This document shows positions 5,185 to 8,334 of a DNA stretch of 8,334 nucleotides, in pieces. Origin of the DNA: Rhizobiaceae bacterium UBA1291 (GTDB lineage Bacteria; Pseudomonadota; Alphaproteobacteria; Rhizobiales; Rhizobiaceae); the NCBI GenBank assembly GCA_002307905.1, contig DBUL01000163.1, positions 3,449 through 11,782 of the forward strand, written 5' to 3'. The notes beneath the pieces are model-generated. The model saw only the letters and a list, made by a program, of their open reading frames with translations, ran no database searches and was not told where the DNA came from. The stretch's first letter is position 1; each line of letters starts with the position of its first letter. The translations under genes and the position numbers were made by a program.

Positions 5185-8139
5185 CTACTTCACGATCCCT
5201 TGAAACACTTTCCTGACCGCCTTGGTCAGGCGGCGCAGTTCCGCTTCCAGCGTCTTCAGATCGGGGCTGTCGCCGGCGCGGCAGACAAGATCGATAAGTC
5301 CGGCCGGAACTGCGGCGGGGCTGAAACCGCCATCGACGCAGAGACGGATCACCTGCGTCAACTCGGTCAGGAGCCTCAATGTTGAGAGACAAAGATCAAG
5401 GTCGTTCGGATCCATGAGTTCGCCGCCGAGACGCTTCAGCGCATCCGCCGTCGAAAGCCCGTTGACCTCCGCCGAGACACCGCGCCCTCTGGCGATCAAT
5501 GCCAGGTGCTGGGCAATGAACTCGATGTCGATCAGGCCGCCGGGGATGAGCTTCAGGTCCCAGATGTCCTTCGGCGGCTTTTCCTTGGAGATCATTGCCC
5601 GCATCTCGGCGACGTCCTTCGCCGTCTTCGCCTCCTCGCGTGGTTTGGCCAGTACGGCCGCGATGACGGCACGAGTCGCGTCCATCAGTTCGGCATCACC
5701 GGCGATCAGCCTGGCGCGGGTGAGCGCCATATGCTCCCAGGTCCAGGCTTCCTGGAACTGGTACTTCGCGAAGGCGCGAAGACGCGTCGCGACCGGACCC
5801 TTATTGCCGGAAGGACGAAGCCGCATGTCGACCTCGTAGAGCACGCCCTCCGCCGTCGGTGCCGAGAGCGCCGCGATCAGCCGCTGGGTAAGCCGTGTAT
5901 AATAACGCACCGGATCGAGCGGCTTTGCCCCGTCCGATTCACCCGCATCGTCGTCATGTTCGTAAAGCAGGATCAGGTCGACATCGGAGCCGGCGGAGAG
6001 CTCGAAGGAGCCGAGCTTGCCCATGCCGGCAAGCGCCACCTTGCCGCCGGGGATCTTGCCGTGCGCGGCCTCCATCTCGGTGACCACCGCGCCTAGCGCC
6101 TTCTCGATGATCAGGCCGGCAAGGTCTGTAAAGGCATGACCGGCGAGCGCCCCGCCGATCGTTCCGGTCAGCAACCGGATGCCGATCAGGAAGCGCTGCT
6201 CGGCGGCAAAGATGCGCAGCCGGTCGAGAATCTCTTCGTAGTGGTGGCTGCCCTGGAGGAAGGAGGAGAGACGCCTGGCGAGATAGTCGCGCGTCGGCAG
6301 CTCGACCATCAGGCCGGGATCAAGCATGCCATCGAACACATGCGGACGCCTCGCGATGATCTCGGCCAGGCGAGGTGCTGACGACATGATGTTGACGATC
6401 AGGTCGAGCAGTGCCGGATTGCTGGTCAGCAGCGAAAAGAGCTGGATGCCGGCCGGCAGGCCGGAAATGAAGCTGTCGAAGCGAAAGAGCGCCTCGTCCG
6501 CGCGCCGGCTTTCACCGAAGGTCTTCAAAAGCTGGGGCGTCAGTTCCGTCAGCCGCTCGCGCGCCTCAACCGACTGCGTGGCGCGGTAGCGGCCGTAGTG
6601 CCATGTGCGGATGACGCGGGAAATATCCTCGGGTCGCTCGAAACCGAGCGCCTTCAATGTCCGCAGCGTATCGGGATCGTCCTGCTGGCCGGTGAATACG
6701 AGGTTGCCGGTCGCAGACGATAGAACCTCCTCCTGCTCGAACAGCCGGGCATAGCGCCGCTCGACCGTCTTCAGCACGCTTTCCAGTCGGGTGGAAAAGC
6801 TCGTCGTATCATCGAAGCCGGCCATGTAGGCGATGCGGCGGAGTTCGGTCTCGGTTTCGGGCAGGAGATGAGTCTGCTCGTCATGCACCATCTGGATGCG
6901 GTGCTCGATGTCGCGCAGGAACCAGTAGGCCTCGATCAGTTCGTCGCGGGTCGAAGCATCGATCCAGTTGGCGGCAGTCAGCGCGTGTAGCGCCGGCTCG
7001 GTCGGCCGAAGCCTCAGTTCCGGCATGCGACCGCCAGCAATCAACTGCTGGGTCTGGGCGAAGAACTCGATCTCGCGGATGCCGCCGCGGCCGAGTTTGA
7101 CGTTGTGGCCCTTGACCGCGATCGCGCCATGGCCCTTGTGCACGTGGATCTGCCGCTTGATCGAATGAATATCGGCAATCGCCGCATAGTCGAGGTATTT
7201 GCGGAAGACGAAGGGCACGAGCTCGCGCAGGAAATTCTGTCCCGCTTTCAGATCGCCGGCCACGGGCCGCGCCTTGATGAAGGCGGCACGCTCCCAGTTC
7301 TGCCCCCTGCCCTCGTAATAGAGCAACGCCGCCTCGACCGGTACGGCCAGCGGCGTCGAGCCCGGATCGGGCCGGAGCCTGAGGTCCGTGCGGAAGACAT
7401 AGCCGTCGCCGGTGCGATCCTGCAGGATGCGAACGAGGCGGCGCATCATCCGGCCATAGGTCTCGGTCGCATCCTCGGGCGAAACGAGAATGCCCGCCTC
7501 CGCCTCGAAGAAGATGACCAGGTCGATATCGGAGGAATAGTTGAGTTCGCAGGCGCCAAGCTTGCCCATGCCGAGCACGATCAACCCGCTGCCAAGCGCC
7601 GGGGCTTGCCGGTCGGCGAGCCTGAGCTTGCCGGCGTCCTCGCCGGCGAGCAGCAGATGATCGATGGCCGCCGCGACGCAGGCGTCGGCAATGGCGGACA
7701 ACCAGCGGGTCGTGTCGCGCGCGTCGAAGATCCGGGCAAGATCGGCGAGCGCGGTCAGGAAGGAGAGCTTGCGCTTTGCTATTCTCAGCCGCGTCATCAC
7801 CTGCGCTTCGGTCGCGGGTGGTCCGCCGTCCTCGCCGCGCCAGGCATTGCGGGCGTCGGCGACAAGGCCTTCAAGCAGCGGTTCGAGCGGTTCGTCCAGC
7901 GCCAGCGCCAGGGTCGCCGGATCGAGCATGGCCATGTCGCGCAGATAAGGTGAGAGGGAGAGCGCCGCCGTGACGAAGCTTCTTAGCGGGCCTTCACTGG
8001 CCAGCAGCTCGGCAATCGCCGGCTGCTGCTTGGCTGCGTCCTTCAGCAGGGAGATGACCGACTTCTGTTCCGTCTGGTTGAGCGGCCGGACCACAGCCTC
8101 CGCGACCTCGGCCAGTCTTTTCGTCGTCGTCTCGCCCAT
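5185..8139 (-). CDS. glnE: Bifunctional glutamine synthetase adenylyltransferase / deadenylylase GlnE
   Basis: A cytoplasmic enzyme that attaches AMP to a tyrosine of glutamine synthetase (GlnA) to lower its activity and removes it again by phosphorolysis. In known systems PII proteins and glutamine set the direction. The protein has 984 residues, slightly longer than the 946 of Escherichia coli GlnE. It shows the family's two nucleotidyltransferase halves. The N-terminal (deadenylylase) half has GMGKLGACEL followed by NYSSDIDL, with metal-binding Asp204 and Asp206. The C-terminal (adenylylase) half has GMGKLGSFEL followed by GSDVDL, with Asp719 and Asp721. Helical linker regions follow each half; all catalytic aspartates are present. 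The start at 8139 is chosen because GGGGGAGG ends 6 bases upstream of it. A GTG six codons earlier (8157) is in frame, but that Shine-Dalgarno sequence would then lie inside the gene. It converges on the GGDEF-EAL gene and lies about 150 bases downstream of another - strand gene end. Confidence 0.97.
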   Translation of the reverse strand: MGETTTKRLAEVAEAVVRPLNQTEQKSVISLLKDAAKQQPAIAELLASEGPLRSFVTAALSLSPYLRDMAMLDPATLALALDEPLEPLLEGLVADARNAWRGEDGGPPATEAQVMTRLRIAKRKLSFLTALADLARIFDARDTTRWLSAIADACVAAAIDHLLLAGEDAGKLRLADRQAPALGSGLIVLGMGKLGACELNYSSDIDLVIFFEAEAGILVSPEDATETYGRMMRRLVRILQDRTGDGYVFRTDLRLRPDPGSTPLAVPVEAALLYYEGRGQNWERAAFIKARPVAGDLKAGQNFLRELVPFVFRKYLDYAAIADIHSIKRQIHVHKGHGAIAVKGHNVKLGRGGIREIEFFAQTQQLIAGGRMPELRLRPTEPALHALTAANWIDASTRDELIEAYWFLRDIEHRIQMVHDEQTHLLPETETELRRIAYMAGFDDTTSFSTRLESVLKTVERRYARLFEQEEVLSSATGNLVFTGQQDDPDTLRTLKALGFERPEDISRVIRTWHYGRYRATQSVEARERLTELTPQLLKTFGESRRADEALFRFDSFISGLPAGIQLFSLLTSNPALLDLIVNIMSSAPRLAEIIARRPHVFDGMLDPGLMVELPTRDYLARRLSSFLQGSHHYEEILDRLRIFAAEQRFLIGIRLLTGTIGGALAGHAFTDLAGLIIEKALGAVVTEMEAAHGKIPGGKVALAGMGKLGSFELSAGSDVDLILLYEHDDDAGESDGAKPLDPVRYYTRLTQRLIAALSAPTAEGVLYEVDMRLRPSGNKGPVATRLRAFAKYQFQEAWTWEHMALTRARLIAGDAELMDATRAVIAAVLAKPREEAKTAKDVAEMRAMISKEKPPKDIWDLKLIPGGLIDIEFIAQHLALIARGRGVSAEVNGLSTADALKRLGGELMDPNDLDLCLSTLRLLTELTQVIRLCVDGGFSPAAVPAGLIDLVCRAGDSPDLKTLEAELRRLTKAVRKVFQGIVK

Positions 8140-8145
8140 CGCAAG

Positions 8146-8153
8146 CCTCCCCC
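8146..8153 (-). promoter_or_regulatory. Strong ribosome binding site that fixes the glnE start
   Basis: On the - strand the sequence is GGGGGAGG, then 6 bases, then ATG at 8139. It is a near-ideal Shine-Dalgarno sequence and decides for the ATG against the upstream in-frame GTG at 8157. Confidence 0.8.
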
Positions 8154-8206
8154 GCACGCGCCGTTCACGAGACGCTTTCTCGCGAATCTCGCGGTTTGCG
8201 CAGAGG

Positions 8207-8251
8207 TTATGCTTTCTGGTCGGCGATGACCATGCCGGCGATCAAGCCGTG
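8207..8251 (-). repeat. Degenerate second copy of the upstream gene's 3' tail
   Basis: These 45 bases align without gaps to 8290-8334 on the same strand, with 31 identical positions by hand count. Both copies end in a stop codon in the matching frame. The copy at 8290-8334 reads RGLTASMVFPGQKG-stop; this one reads HGLIAGMVIADQKA-stop. The offset is 83 bases, not a multiple of three. It could be a relic of a 3'-end duplication or of an older gene end. The same bases are the end of a possible 28-codon open frame that starts with GTG at 8293, overlaps the previous stop by 4 bases, and is preceded by AGAAGGG. That a real peptide is made is doubtful. Confidence 0.4.
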
Positions 8252-8289
8252 CACCCCTCGGGCCTGGCCAAGCCGAGAGGCGAATGGCG

Positions 8290-8334
8290 TCACCCCTTCT
8301 GACCGGGAAAGACCATGCTTGCGGTCAGGCCGCG
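8290..8334 (-). CDS. 3' end of an upstream gene (last 14 codons), possibly a sensor histidine kinase
   Basis: On the - strand the frame is open from the window edge to TGA at 8292-8290 and reads RGLTASMVFPGQKG. A GL-T-A-x-x-VFP ending resembles the final beta strand of HATPase_c domains in sensor kinases. I recall a two-component pair upstream of glnE in rhizobia, which would fit. Fourteen residues are too few to be sure of either the coding status or the family. It lies upstream of glnE on the same strand with a gap of 150 bases, so co-transcription is possible. Confidence 0.4.
   Translation of the reverse strand, partial: RGLTASMVFPGQKG

Noticed and set aside
7105..7953. 282-codon + strand frame opposite glnE
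   Set aside because: It lies wholly antisense to the conserved N-terminal half of glnE, and its translation shows no domain.
8140..8157. GTG at 8157 as the start of glnE
   Set aside because: The strong GGGGGAGG would then be inside the coding region, and it is ideally placed for the ATG at 8139.
8178..8193. Direct repeat TCTCGCG, two copies 9 bases apart, upstream of glnE
   Set aside because: Only two short copies of a simple GC-rich word; no known operator matches.

Overview
The window is high-GC DNA with the gene content of an alphaproteobacterium of the Rhizobiales, most likely Rhizobiaceae (Rhizobium, Sinorhizobium/Ensifer or Agrobacterium group). The evidence is a PleC/DivJ-type histidine kinase of the kind that acts on DivK, a 984-residue GlnE, and the general codon and GC character. 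Genus is not decided by the sequence alone.

Layout from left to right. (1) Bases 1-1839, + strand: the 3' part of a membrane sensor histidine kinase with two PAS domains, probably pleC. The reading frame is open to the left edge, so the true start lies outside the window. (2) Bases 1840-2098: a 259-base non-coding gap, the only place in the window where a promoter for the next two genes can sit. (3) Bases 2099-5135, + strand: a tight two-gene unit with 1 base between the genes. It encodes a secreted PstS-like periplasmic binding protein, then a membrane protein with a periplasmic segment, a PAS_7-like domain, GGDEF and EAL. (4) Bases 5136-5184: a short convergent gap with a stem-loop. (5) Bases 5185-8139, - strand: glnE, the bifunctional glutamine synthetase adenylyltransferase/deadenylylase. 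(6) Bases 8140-8334: the upstream region of glnE. It contains a strong Shine-Dalgarno sequence, the last 14 codons of another - strand gene (possibly a histidine kinase), and a degenerate second copy of that gene's 3' tail.

The most interesting part is the two-gene unit. No transporter permease or ATPase is next to the binding protein, so a transport role is unlikely from context. A solute-binding protein directly followed by a membrane GGDEF-EAL enzyme has the same architecture as the polyamine system NspS-MbaA of Vibrio cholerae and the pterin system PruR-DcpA of Agrobacterium. Here the binding protein is from the PstS (phosphate-binding) fold family, but its anion-binding residues look changed, so the ligand is open. 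All GGDEF, inhibitory-site and EAL signature residues are present, so the enzyme could both make and degrade cyclic di-GMP. The unit lies beside a PleC-like kinase, a family that controls cell-cycle and cyclic di-GMP signalling through DivK and PleD. That proximity is suggestive but does not prove a functional link.

No tRNA, rRNA, CRISPR array, insertion sequence or phage gene was recognised.
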